DNA from: Rhea pennata
Taxonomy: Eukaryota; Chordata; Aves; Rheiformes; Rheidae
Direction of reading: 5' to 3'
Length of the DNA stretch: 64,000 nt
NCBI RefSeq assembly: GCF_028389875.1
Contig: NC_084673.1
Location: forward strand, 11,755,501-11,819,500
The position numbers and the translations under genes were made by a program. Under the pieces are notes generated by a model that worked only from the letters and a program-made list of their open reading frames with translations, had not been told where the DNA came from and did no database searches. This document shows, piece after piece, positions 15,201 through 27,163 of this stretch; the stretch's first letter is position 1, and every line of letters begins with the position of its first letter.

Positions 15201-18200
15201 AATATCGTTTAATGGGGATTGAGGTCCCACCCCCTAGAGGAGGTCCTGCTGATTTCTCTGATCAATCTGAATTTGTTTCTAAATCAGCACTTAATCCGGG
15301 AGAGGAAACTGCTACTGAAGTGGGGGATGATAATGATAGGAATGATGAAGTATCAATCTGCTTATCTGAAGGAAGCTCACAAGGTATTTGAAAATGCAGT
15401 TACTACTGTGCCTATATTTTTACTTTTTTGCAGTTTGCATGCTTTGGATTCTCTGTTGTACACATTCAACAATGTCTGAAAATGTATCTAACAGTTGCAA
15501 ATTATCTATCTTGGCTGTGCTGAAGGTACAATTTAGTCTCTTTCTTCTACCTCTTTCTATATGAAATACGTTGGTTTGTTATCAGAAAGCTTGCAGAAAC
15601 TTTGCGTTGTAAGACTTCTGTTTCTGCTAGATTCATCAGAAGCTGGTTGACAAGTTCACAATTTGTTGGTACAACAGACAAATGGACAGGAAGTAAAAAT
15701 GTGTAAATCTCATTTCCCTAGGAAAACAGATTTCAAACATGCTCTTAGTTTACTTGCCAGTTGTACTGAGCTTAAATATCTATTTTCATTAGCCTAATCG
15801 TATCAAAATTTTTGACTAAATAAGCACTAATGTGACAGAACCTGCTTGCTTTGGGTTGACCAGAGCTGCATAGTTGCAGTTTTCGTGATACTAAACCCAT
15901 GCTGATCAGACATGTTCAGAAGATGCTGGCTTGAACCTGATATCACAGTATAACAGCTTCATCATGTGTCAGAACCCAGTAGAACTTACTGCCATTAAGC
16001 TGTTTGAGATGTGTGTGGGGTCTTCAACAAGCAAATACAAATCGGTAGGAAAAGGTCAAAGTCGGTAGCAGTGGACTGCTCAGGAAGCCTCAGAACTGCA
16101 CACGCTGGGTGCATGTGTGCTCTCAATACAGTTCATGATCTTGAGTGACAAGTGTCTTGAACTTAATTCCCTTGTTCTCCACCTCGCAGAACTGCATGGC
16201 CAAATTAAATCATTCTCTCCCTCCCTCGCATCCTCCCTCTCTTTCTCTCTCTTTACATTAGTACTCTGGGCCTAAGGCAGATGAACTGCCTCTGTGCACA
16301 TTTCACTGATTGCTCTCAGTGCGTATGATTAGAAGAGATCAATAAAGCCTCTGCTCTTTAAACTAAAAGAAAATCTGACCTAGTGCATGCTATTTAAACT
16401 TAGCATGCCAGCCTTGATCTTGTCATTTTGTTTGAACAACTTAAAGGAATGAACTAAAAAAATGGAGAATTACTGGGAATGAATTTATGATAGCTTTGTC
16501 AGATTCTACTCTAAAGGGAAAAATGATTAAAAAAAAATGGGTCCAGTAATTGAAAGCCAAGTGAGATGCAGAATCTGAGTCTCTCCGATTTGCCTGAGGT
16601 GTGGAAGGAACTGATTTAATAAGATCTATAGAAAACAAAATGATGCTGGGGGAAGAATCTGAATTCTGTACAGCTAAAGTGAAGAACAGCACCACATTTA
16701 TTGAACTAGATTTTCTTAAAATAGACTAGAGCTGTAAAACTATGAGTAGATGACCATAATCAAAATTTAAGCAAGTGCAAAAAGACTGTAGGTTTTCCTT
16801 AGTGTCCAAGAATCCTTCTTTCATTCTTTATTCTAACACTAGAATTATTTCTATCAACTTCCACAGTCCAGTATAGTAGGTTTTATTACTACAGCTCAGT
16901 TGATTTTTGAACTTCCTAGAAACACTTCCACCAACAATCATATTTACTGTTCAGTCATAGAACTGTGACTGTTTGTAATCTTTGAGAACTTGTAACTGTT
17001 AGTCCTAACAAAAGAACCCACCAAACTCTCAAAGTTAAAAAAGGATATTCTTGGTCACCTAACTAGAGAGAAAGTATTGATGCAGCTGCTTTTTTTAAAA
17101 GCAGCGCATAAATTTAATCTGTAGTCTATTGCAAAGTCCAGCATTAAGTTTCTCTAGTAATATTAACTTGCCTTTTTTAAAGTTATGTTAATTGAATCCA
17201 TAGTTTGTGTAAATGGATACAGCTCTATGGAGACCATTATAGCTGTGCCAGTTTATATTAGCATAGGATGAGTATTTTAAGAGTTTGAAGTGCTGTAGGG
17301 AGTTGGATTCAATAGTCAAATGAATGAAATGGTGACTGTCAAGGTTACAGAGCAATTGATGGTATAGGTGCTGTTTTAGTTTCACTTGAGTGTGCTTCTT
17401 AGATGACTTTCATTCCTCTTTGAGTGGAATGATGTGGTTTTATATTGCTGCCTGTTATTACAGTTCTCCCTGTTGGACCCATTTGCTTTTGGTACTAGCA
17501 GAAATTTTCTTCTGAAGTTGCAGCCAGTGCAGATAAAATTTATTTGAAACTACTTCAGATAAAGTTTGCTCAGTTAGAGGCATTTAATAAACATAAAAGT
17601 TATTTAAAATGATAAGTTTCTGTATAGCTAGTGTGACCCAAATATTATCCGTGCTTTGCAGATATTAGATAACTCTGGTTAAATCCTTTTACGTCTGTGT
17701 TTGTTTGGAAGAGGCACTCACCTGCACCATTATCTACCCTCTCCTTTAGTAACCTACCTGAACAGTTATTGCCCATTCACTGTACCTCCCTTCCTCTTTA
17801 GGTATGGCATCTTGATTGCTTGTCCCTTTTTATGCAAGCTCTACCCTTTTCAGAATACTCTGTAGAAAGTAGAGTGTTTCTAATTAATAGCCTAGCTGTT
17901 ATTAAAACCATTGAAATATTAATCACAATTGTCTTGCCTTTGTGTTTTGGTTTTTCTTGTTTTGCTATTTTTATCAACTGCTTTCTTGACAGTATTCTGA
18001 ATGCAGAGAATTAAAGTAAATCTTGGAAATATATTTAATCACAGGAATCAATGTGCATACCTTTCTCATTTTTCGTGTTGACCGTAGTTCACGGGTAATG
18101 GAATTGTCTAGCAGTTACGGTTGAGACTTAAAGAATAAGATCTGTTGTGTTTTCAAGTGTGTGCTTTGCTGATATGTGTCAGGGGGAAGATTAGATTCAC

Positions 18201-21200
18201 TAGACGGAAACATTTTGCCATATGAGAATAAAATAATTACCTTATTGATCAGTTTTCTGTTCAAAAGTAGTGCCTACAAGGAGGAGGTGGGATTCTGGTA
18301 CATAGCCTGTAAGTACAGGGCAAGCTGGATTTTTCATGTAATTTCCTGGAAAAAAAAAATCCTTCTTTCCAGTTAAATGAGGTAAAATATGGCTTTAAAC
18401 TAAGACAATAGAGATTTTGGATGTGAGTGTGGTTAATCAGAAAAGTTCTAGGTAGGTCTAGTGTGAAACTCTTCATTTCCTTTTGAATATTCCAACCTGA
18501 ACCTAAATGATAGAAGACTCTTAGTGCAGGTTGCATGAGAGTAAATGATAGACTATTCTTTTTCTGTCTTTCCAAGTTATGATTGTCTCAAGTTTGGCCT
18601 GAAATACTCATGATGTGATATCTTGTTTATTAAGATAAGCAGTATTTTTTATGAATAGACACTGATAGTATGACTTTGCTTTTGTATATAGCAGATGTGA
18701 CATATTTAGTGGAAAAGACTAGTAATGGTGCTCAAGCGTGAAATTTGAATGAAATCTGAAACTAATTTATTTCTGCAGAAGAGACAAATGACACTCTTCA
18801 AAATGAAGAAATCGGTCACAAAGAAGACGACCAGAATCCAGCATGTACTGATAATGTGGTATGTATACTTTTCCTGTTCTAGTTATATGACCTTTTTGAT
18901 GTTATTGTCCAGTGCTGGTGTCTTTCACTAGATGAAAGCTTCAGTTGAGTATACTGGGTCCTTCCTTACTGCTTGAGTGCTACAACAAACTGGTTGTGGT
19001 GGAACTGTGCACATTTAATAGAAATTGAATAATGCGGATTTTTCTATTTTATAACAACTCAATATTGTTGTTCTTAAGTGCAGAACAAGGTGCTTGGGTA
19101 CCACTCTGTAAGTACATATTTTAATAAAATAGTAAGAATAAATAACAGAATAATAATCAATAACTTTCAGCAGCTTTGAGAAATTCAGGTGCCACTAGTG
19201 TTTTTTCCTCTATAGCTAACCTTGGATCTGTGGGCTCAAACCAGGACTGGATACATAGTCTTCATTCCCATACTCTTGAAAGGGCATAATTTAGATGTTT
19301 ATTTTCTCATATGCATTCACTTGGAGTCAAACACAGTTCTTGCTTTTTTTAATTGACTATGATAAGAACAAGGAAGGAAAGATGGAGGGAGGAGTCATGG
19401 CAAATAATGTAATGTGTCCCCTTTGTTTAGCCTGTCTTCTCTCAAATTAGAAGAAAAGAGAGGAGGAAGAGGAGAGAAGACCCCAAGTGGTAGGGTAATT
19501 TTTATGTTAAAAAGTTATCTGGAGGATAAACAGGTGATGGTTCCAGTTCCCAGTTAGACTCTTCTAACTTAGAGGTTAAACTACGGTAGCTCAGAATATG
19601 ACTAGAACATCTGTTTTATATTGATCACCTATAATCTGAAATGGGAAGGTGACCAGCAAATTTACTTCCCCTTAATGTATAAAAGAGAGAATGTTTTGTG
19701 CGTTTTCTGTTTGGTTTTTTTTCTATTCTTTTTTCAATACACGATCACCTTTTAGGTAAACTAAAATTCCAGGGCTGTATTTCTTCTGGTTAGCCTGAAA
19801 AGAACGGCCGCCCTTTTCCATTCTCTTTAACCTAATGGCCTGCTGTGACCTTAGAAGTAGTAACTTCTGAATTTCAGGGTGATGTGTTTACCATGGAGAT
19901 GCAGAATGTGATGTGAAAAGATCTGTGAAGATGATGCCTAACAATGAATTGGATCTCCAGTTTACTTAAACCAGTGTTACATAACTGCATATAATGGCGG
20001 AGGGGGGGAGCACAAAAAAGCATTTTTTTCGTATCAAGTTCCGAAAACACCATAACAAAATTTTAAAAATTATACTGTTAAAATGAGACTAAGATACATT
20101 GGACTTGGATAACAGATACAGTTTATTTGAAATTCTAATCTATTTATCCTCTGCTATCTCAAAATATAGAATTGTAAGGAAGGCAGGGTTGAATGCTTGG
20201 CATTTATTTAGAGACTCTTTTTCTAAAGCTGAATCTAAAATCAAAAATTTATTTAAATCGCAGTGCATCAACAAAAGATCTTTGACATTAAGCCTTTGAA
20301 ATGTTACCACTTCAGCTGTGTTGGCAGACACAGAAGCACAGAAAATGCACTTTATATTCCTTACCTTCAACAGCTGTTCATTAGCGTAGTGGGCTCTACT
20401 ACTGAGAGAGTGTTAACATGTCTCTTAAGATTCTTTTTCTTTAGTTGTTGGGAGGAAATTTCTGATGGCTGGTCTGCAAACAGACAGAATATATTATGTT
20501 GCAGGGAAGTAACTTCCTATTAAGTAATACCTCAGGAACTAACCATTAAAGTGAACTTCTGTCACTGTTGACCCTTGCCTAAGTTGCATTAAAAAGTATA
20601 CTAAAATTGCTTTAACCTATTATACAGTCTCATAAACGTTTCCAAGTGCTAGAATAGTGAAAGGTAATATAAAACCCCCTTCTTACACTACTGTTGCTTC
20701 TTTCTCAAAAATGTAATGAAATTTGTAGTTTAATCCTTCTGAGTTCTTGTTTTTTTTTTTTTTTTTAAAAAAAGCCAGTCTCCTATCACTATCTTACTCA
20801 AATTCTTTCCCTCTGTTTGCAATTTCATTTAGATGTGAATAAAAAAAACACTCATAGATGCTCTAAAGATGTGTAAATTTTATGGGTTTTCTTGTCAAAG
20901 TATGTATTAACATAATTCTCTCATACCAAGGTTATTTGTTGGAGGTTGGGTCACACACACGTAAGTGCTAACTAGTTCAATGTTTTAGGGAATGTTTTAG
21001 AAGTTGAGATATGATTATAATGGATTTCCAAATTTTAAACAGCATTTAGGTTGGCCTTTAAGATTGTATTTTAGATAACTGTAGAAACCCAATAAAGTTC
21101 CTAAGAAGTTTTGTGAATTAAGTGAAAATATCCATATATATGTATGCACATGTATATACATACATATGTACATGCATATATATGTATATATCCATATATG

Positions 21201-24200
21201 TGTGCACACACACACATATGGATATCACGCACACATGTTTGAAACTGTCAGTCGTATCAATGTCCTCTATTCTTCAGGGCATTTGACTTGTGCTGTGACA
21301 GAAGTAGACCAAAGGAGAGACTTTTTTAAGGCAAGGGGTAGGTTGGTTAGGATTTGCCAGTCATTTGCCGTAATGTTGACTTCATTTACTTATTTTTTCT
21401 GTCTAATTCCAGAGGAAAAAAACTTTCTTACTCTACTTGGCCCTCTAGGGTGTCTTCAGCAAAAGGCTTGTGTAATAAATGCAGGCTTCTGCAGGCTATA
21501 ACAAGATACAGTATGCAATTTAATTGCCAAAAGCTTGGTGACATGTAGTTCCTCCTCTGCAAACAGCCTGAGTCACCATGCAGCGACTGTCCCAAGTCTG
21601 CATATACACAGTTCCAGTTTGGAGTCTTCCTAGAGCTCTTATGGCTGAGGTGCTTGATTGCCATCTAATGGGGGCTCCAGAACTCAAAACTGCTCATGAG
21701 CAGGCAAAAATAACCCTATTACCTTCTTCTTAAAATGTTAGTTTGAGATAAGCATTGTCGTTTGTTGCGCTAATCTATAAATTAAAATATTTGGAATGAA
21801 TTATCTACTTCTGTTACAGAAAATAGAAATTATAGATGATGAAGAGAGTGATATGATAAGCAATTCTGAAGTGGATCAAATGAGTTCTCTCTTGGATTAC
21901 AAGGTAGGTAATTTAAGCCGTGAAATAGTAAGCGAGGTAGCCCTTCACAAAGAATTTGGACAGGTTTATCTGCAAGGAATTGAACACAGGAGTGCGGGAG
22001 CCTGGAACGCTTCTGCTCTCATCAGGTAGCCATGGTGCAGCACATTTCCCCTTCAGTCATGTGCCAAGCAGTCTCATACCATCTGCAGTTGGTTTATCTG
22101 TGTTTCAACACAGAGGGAGGCAGGAAAAGTCCAATTTCTACCAAGCAGCTACATTACTGTAAGTGTAGCCATCTGCAGCTCCCACTAAGTGTCCCGAACC
22201 AAAACAATTTATTTAGTGTCTAAAATGAAGCTTTCGCTCTGTGGCAGAGTTGTTCTCTGGAGTGTTATGGAATGCTTTTAAAACACAATGTGATGCTGCC
22301 AGCTCTGGAAGGTAATAATAGCAGCTGGAATCCTCCAACAAAATAGAGGATACTGAGAAAGTAGTAGCTCTAATATTGTAGTGCAGAACATAAGCATTGT
22401 AGCCTGCAGGACTGGTTGTAAACAGTAGTCGTGGGAGGGAAGAAAAGCAGTTAGACGCCTGACAGCTGCTGTCTTCTGCCAAATGGTAAAGGTTATATGC
22501 ATGCTATTGGTCTCAGAAGAGTTGCCAAGTTCTGTATTGCATTTTTGAGCATGTTTTTAATGTATGCGGCTGACTTTCTTGCTTACAAACAGGCATATTC
22601 TACTAATGATAATCAGTTACCGAAATAATAAACAGATTATCTTTTTCAGAACAAAAATTAATCCCTCAAACAGTGTTTTCCTGGTAAGGGCAGTGCAGAA
22701 TGAATATGGATAAGAGAACGACCTTTTCTTAATGTCACCTGTCACAAAACTAAAAGGTTTGGTGTGACAGCTTGCCCTGCAGGACCTTGTTTGTTGTTTT
22801 GTTGTTTGACATAAGAGATTGGTTTTTGTGGCTGTGTGTTTTCTGCATTTCTTCTACTGGACAAAGGCCCTTGCTAAGTAGGCAACTTGTAAGTTTATAA
22901 TAAATCCATTAAGCTTTTTTTATGAAAATGCCTCCTTTCATGAAATATGTGAAGACCAGCTTTTCAGCAAGCCTTGAAGTCACAGCCCAAATTTCTCTCT
23001 TATTCTCAGAGCTGTTATAATCTGAAACACTATGGTGATTTATTTATTAAAGGAATGTCATTTTTTTGGATTAAAAAAGTAGATGTTTATAGGCTTGTTA
23101 AAAAATCTTCTGATTCATCGCATAGTGTCATCTTTTCATGGCAACTAAATTTGAATTTTAGACAGTAGCAAGTGTGAACATGAATGTCAGAGCACAATTC
23201 TGTATTGTAAAAATATTTTCATCATTACTGAAATGAAATGCCACTTGGTAAGTTTGCTTTTGAAATTTGCTTCTGCAGTTATTTGCCACTACTGCAACCA
23301 GCCATCAGGGAATGTTTTATATTTTTCACTGCCAACCTAATTAATCATATGCTTATGCCATCAAACCCAACTTATAGAGATTTTTTTAAAAATATATTTT
23401 TAATTCTCATTTTCATACAATATGGATGGGGAAGTAGCGATAAAATATCTAGTCTTCTGTCAGAATACTGTGATGTATTCAACAGGAAAAGAAACCTATA
23501 CAAATCAGAATCTCAAATCTAGATTCTAGATTTCTGTAATGCAATTTTACAGGCATTCCTGAAAACATTCACAGGATATTTTTACCCTTTCCCTTTTATC
23601 CTTTCATTCTTCTAGTTCTGTCTTCTATGACAGGGTTTCAGGTATACATGTGGACTACACTGGGTATAGGCAAGGTCTTATGCAACGGAGTATGGAGTAT
23701 GTGGGCATACAATCTACCATAGGATAAGTTAGGCCATAAACATAAAAATTAGCTTAGAGTTTACTCTGTATTGATTATTTTTAATTAAGCTTCCTTGAAT
23801 TTACCAGGGGATATCTGAGCTGAGCAAATGGAACACTTGATCATGAAGTAGCTGTGAGCCTAAATGCTTACTTTCTGTGATGATGTCTTAGTGTATCCCT
23901 AACAACTTCTTTATATGCATGTTTCCATTGTCTTATGAAGGATGTGCATTCGGTGCCATTATATAGATACTTTTTGCAAAAATGCATGGTGATTTTTGGT
24001 CTTGAAAAGCAAATTGTATATTTAGCTTACATGATCTTTGCGAAGATGAATTAAAAAAAATTGCTTTAAAAATGCTAAATCTGTCTGTCAGTCAATCTTA
24101 TACATCAGTCAGTTGATAAATTTGAAGAAGAGGAGATACTTGGAATAAATTGAAATACCAGATCTGAGTTTTTAATCAAGAAGTTTATCTCCATATCAAG

Positions 24201-27163
24201 GAACTCATTTGCAAGAACAGTGGCATGTATTTATAGGAAGGTTGGAAATATGCCTTTTTGTCCACAGTATACACACTGTTCATATTTCCCTGACAATAGA
24301 AATCTTATATAAAGGAACTGTGTTTTTTTTTTTTTTTTTTTTTTTTTTTTGAAATGTTAATGTGTTGCTTCTGTTGCCGAAGCCAGGGAAAGGTACAAGA
24401 TCCAGTGATAGCTGAGGGAGAGGCAGTAAAGTTATTTATTGGCCCTGCTTTGGTATAAATCTGTAGGGAATTGGAAACTGAAAGTGTTGCCAGGGGGTGT
24501 GAAAAAACACCAGCTCTTTCGTGTGTTGTGGTATCAGTCATAAGCTGAAGACCTCTGTGTCTTAGCTGAGATTTCAGCCCTGGGAGCAGGTGGTACCGTA
24601 CGTAGACGTGCGCTTCGGCCTGCGCAGCAGCGGCAGCAGAGGGATTCGGGATTGGGTTGGCAGTGGCGGATTCCTAGTGATGAGTGGGTGGCTTGGTCGC
24701 AGAGCAGATCTGCCCTGGTTTGTGAGGCAAATGGGCATTTCTTTCCTGAATTAGTCTGGGATAGTAAAGATTTCCTCTGTTAATGGTAGTATCATGAGAG
24801 TGAGGTCATAGACTTCCTTCTAATATGTACATAAAATTCTCAAGAAAAATACTGGTCATTTTACATACACAAACAGAATACTGTTTGATAACATCCACAA
24901 AAAAAATGGTATCCTGTGAGAGGAAACCTCTGAGTCCTGCTGGCTTTACATCTGCCTGTACGAAGCACCTCCCCGCAGCATTTGTGCGTTGAAGTGATAG
25001 GGGCACCTGATAACCATCCAAGCCCCAGTGGAAACATGGAAGTGGGGCAGGCAGGTGCTTGCATCCCAGGTGACATAAATAACTGATTAGGGTTCATACT
25101 ATTTTATTATTTCCATGTAGGGTTTGTTTGCTAAGAATCAGAATGGTAAATATTTTATCAATACATCACTGAATTTAGGGAGTAAATCTGAAACATCATC
25201 CTTCCAAATTTCCCGTGTGACCTGATTATTTTCTACCACAAGTATATCCCTATTTTATAAATATATTCCCATTCTTTTTGTAACCTCAGGTATCGTGGGG
25301 AGGTTGGTGAGCTGACTTCAGAATACACGTCAAACTCAGTTGCACTAGAGGATGATATATTTCGGTTTGGTGGCCTTGGGGAATTAAGTTTTTCCCAGGT
25401 CTAAATGTCAGGCCTCTTGCTGTAATAAACAAATTTAGTTGCTGCCTTTTCTTATAGTCAGCCTGCCTTTTCAAGATTACTTTTTCTCTTAGGAGGAAAC
25501 GTACCTTTTGTTTTTCCTTATCTTAAAATGGAATTAGAGGTCATCCTTATAGAATAAAAATCAGTGCTTTCAATGTTCATGTAAGCATTGGCACAAGTCA
25601 CTAATGCTTTAACAGTGCACGGTAATTCTGAAATGCCGTGTCTGTGTGTAAAATGATCTGCTATTACATATGTCTCACACAGGACAGTGAAAAGTGAACT
25701 GGCATATACTTTTTTTTTTTTTTTTTTTAGGCACTGTAGATTTAATGTGATTATTTAATGTGATTATCTCTAGTTCTAGAATTTGGGGCTTTATTTAATA
25801 CTGTTTTTATTATAAATCATACTAAATTCATTATTCCTTTTAAGTAAAAATATTTAGTTTTAATGTAAGTATCTTTAAATATAATTAAAATGATTCAGTA
25901 CTATTTATTATTTCCAGAATTTTATGTAATTTTCACCCACAGAATGAAGAAGTCAGATTCATTGAAAATGAGTTGGAGAATCACAAACAGAAGTATTTTG
26001 AACTACAGTCATTTACTCGCAGTTTGATACTTGCTATTAAATCAGATGATAAAGAACAGCAGCAGGTAAGTCTTGAAGTAGGCTTTAATAATGTCAGTGT
26101 TCTCTCATTTTCTTGTTTCTCTTCCATAATATCCAGAGGCTCAAATTACGATCAGCAGCATTGTGCTGAATGTCTTACCAACACAGGAAAAGTTGAACTT
26201 TAAACAAAAGATCTTCCAGTCAAAACAAACAACACAGAAAAAGTGTTACCTTTACAAAGAAGGGAACCAACGCACCAATGTACACTAAAGGAGTTTGACT
26301 TGTCTGTTGTATGGCCTAAGATGGATCTAGGAATAAAAGCCAGGTTTCCTCAATTTTAGTACAGTATAAGTTGTTAGCATTTGTTTTATACTTGGTTGGA
26401 TTATGTCTTGTATGCATAATTTTTTGCTTTATTTGGGAAGGGGTTTTGTTGCTTCTCCCCCTCACCCCTTTCCCGTTCACAGTCTGCAGTTTGCCACGTG
26501 TAAAAATAGGAACAATAACCTGCAATAAAGAAACTTAAAACACTTTACATTCAGCCTGTATTTGACTTAAAGTTTTTTTTTCATAAAACCACATGAACTG
26601 AATATAAAGGAGGAAACTTGAGGCCTTCGAGGTAAAAATTAAAACAGCTTATGACTAACCCTGTGTGCAGAATCTGGTCCTATCTCCTGCACACTCAGTG
26701 TAGTATGATTATAGATATATTAAAGCTTTTGCATGTGAAAAATACTTTAGTGAAATAAATGAATACAGAACATTGATTCTGTCCAGTTTGCAGGGAAAAA
26801 AATGTTTTGAACCATTTCCAAAGTAACTTAAGTAACTCTGGAGATTGCTTTAAGATACTTCATATTAGACGGTATGTTTATCCTTATCAGTACCTATCAG
26901 TATTGACCTCTTCTCTTTTTAGCCATCCTGTCTCAGCACTGACTAAAAAGCTTAAAGTTCATTCGCTATTTGAAGACATTTGAACGTTTACATAAAACAT
27001 ATAGCTAAGTACTGTGTTTTAATATTTTTAATTATAGGCACTGCTGTCAGACTTACCTCCTGAGTTAGAAGAAATGGATTTCAATCATGCATCCCCAGAA
27101 CCTGATGATACCTCATTCAGTTTGTCATCATTATCTGAGAAAAATGCCTCAGACAGTTTGTGA
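9248..27163 (+). CDS. HDX: HDX, highly divergent homeobox protein, C-terminal 255 residues (six exons)
   Basis: Coding exons are 9248-9394, 15176-15383, 18779-18858, 21820-21903, 25943-26065 and 27038-27163. All have GT-AG introns, the frame is continuous, and TGA is at 27161-27163. The first exon (49 residues) and the start of the second encode a divergent homeodomain. Its recognition helix spans the junction and reads CEIVR then TWIGNRRRKYR, matching the usual W-x-x-N-R-R core with Ile for Phe. Downstream come the segment IEVPPPRGGPADF, an acidic region (DDNDRNDEVSICL), a second acidic block (IIDDEESDMISNSE), a predicted helical segment in exon five, and an acidic Ser-rich end (SLSSLSEKNASDSL). 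The residues VKIE across the 18858/21820 junction fit a PsiKxE sumoylation consensus. Human HDX is about 690 residues with two homeodomains, so about 60% lies upstream. It is presumed to be a nuclear DNA-binding protein, with function poorly known. Identification rests on remembered similarity to HDX along the whole segment. Confidence 0.95.
9395..15175 (+). other. HDX: HDX intron
   Basis: Intron of 5.8 kb that splits the second homeodomain. It contains no recognised gene. A CR1 LINE fragment fills about 14690-15130, so the 3' splice site of the next exon lies just beyond old transposon sequence. The rest is unremarkable AT-rich sequence. Confidence 0.8.
14690..15130 (-). mobile_element. CR1-type LINE 3' fragment, old and diverged
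   Basis: Read on the plus strand, this is the reverse complement of the 3' end of a chicken-repeat-1 element. It starts with CATAGAATAGCCTGGGAGGG. It continues with the typical segments ending in a stretch on a 'stained' frame: 'GGACATGGTATTCCAGG', then 'GAATAATCACCTGCC'. These resemble the avian CR1 consensus as I remember it. The element's sense strand is therefore minus, opposite to HDX. It is 5'-truncated and heavily mutated, with no open reverse-transcriptase frame. CR1 is the dominant LINE of birds and other sauropsids, which supports the organism call. The upper edge is uncertain by about 40 bases. Confidence 0.85.
15384..18778 (+). other. HDX: HDX intron
   Basis: Intron of 3.4 kb. 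A pyrimidine-rich CCCT/CTCT tract lies near 16215-16255. No gene or transposon was recognised. Confidence 0.8.
18859..21819 (+). other. HDX: HDX intron with TA/CA microsatellite
   Basis: Intron of about 3 kb. It contains a compound alternating purine-pyrimidine repeat at about 21130-21235, listed separately, and a T run near 20751-20766. No exon was recognised. Confidence 0.8.
21130..21235. repeat. Compound TA/TG/CA microsatellite with near-palindrome
   Basis: Alternating purine-pyrimidine DNA built of TATA, TGTA, CATA and CACACA units. The stretch at about 21190-21220 begins CCATATATG, passes through CACACACA and ends CATATGG, making it close to self-complementary. It could form a hairpin or left-handed DNA. 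It lies in an HDX intron and has no coding content. Confidence 0.85.
21904..25942 (+). other. HDX: HDX intron with CpG patch and T tracts
   Basis: Intron of 4 kb. It holds T28 at 24323-24350, T19 at 25710-25728 and a CpG-dense GC-rich patch at about 24580-24715 that differs from the surrounding sequence. No exon was recognised. Short frames on the minus strand at 24800-25100 match nothing I know. Confidence 0.75.
24323..24350. repeat. Poly(T) homopolymer, 28 bases
   Basis: Uninterrupted T run (A run on the minus strand) in an HDX intron. It lies about 230 bases before the CpG-dense patch. It could be the tail of a minus-strand insertion, but no element body was recognised. Confidence 0.85.
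26066..27037 (+). other. HDX: Last HDX coding intron
   Basis: Intron of just under 1 kb between the fifth and sixth coding exons in the window. No other feature was seen. Confidence 0.8.

Noticed and set aside
24806-25097. Overlapping minus-strand frames near the CpG patch in an HDX intron
   Set aside because: No recognised protein. Kept only as part of the question about the origin of the patch.
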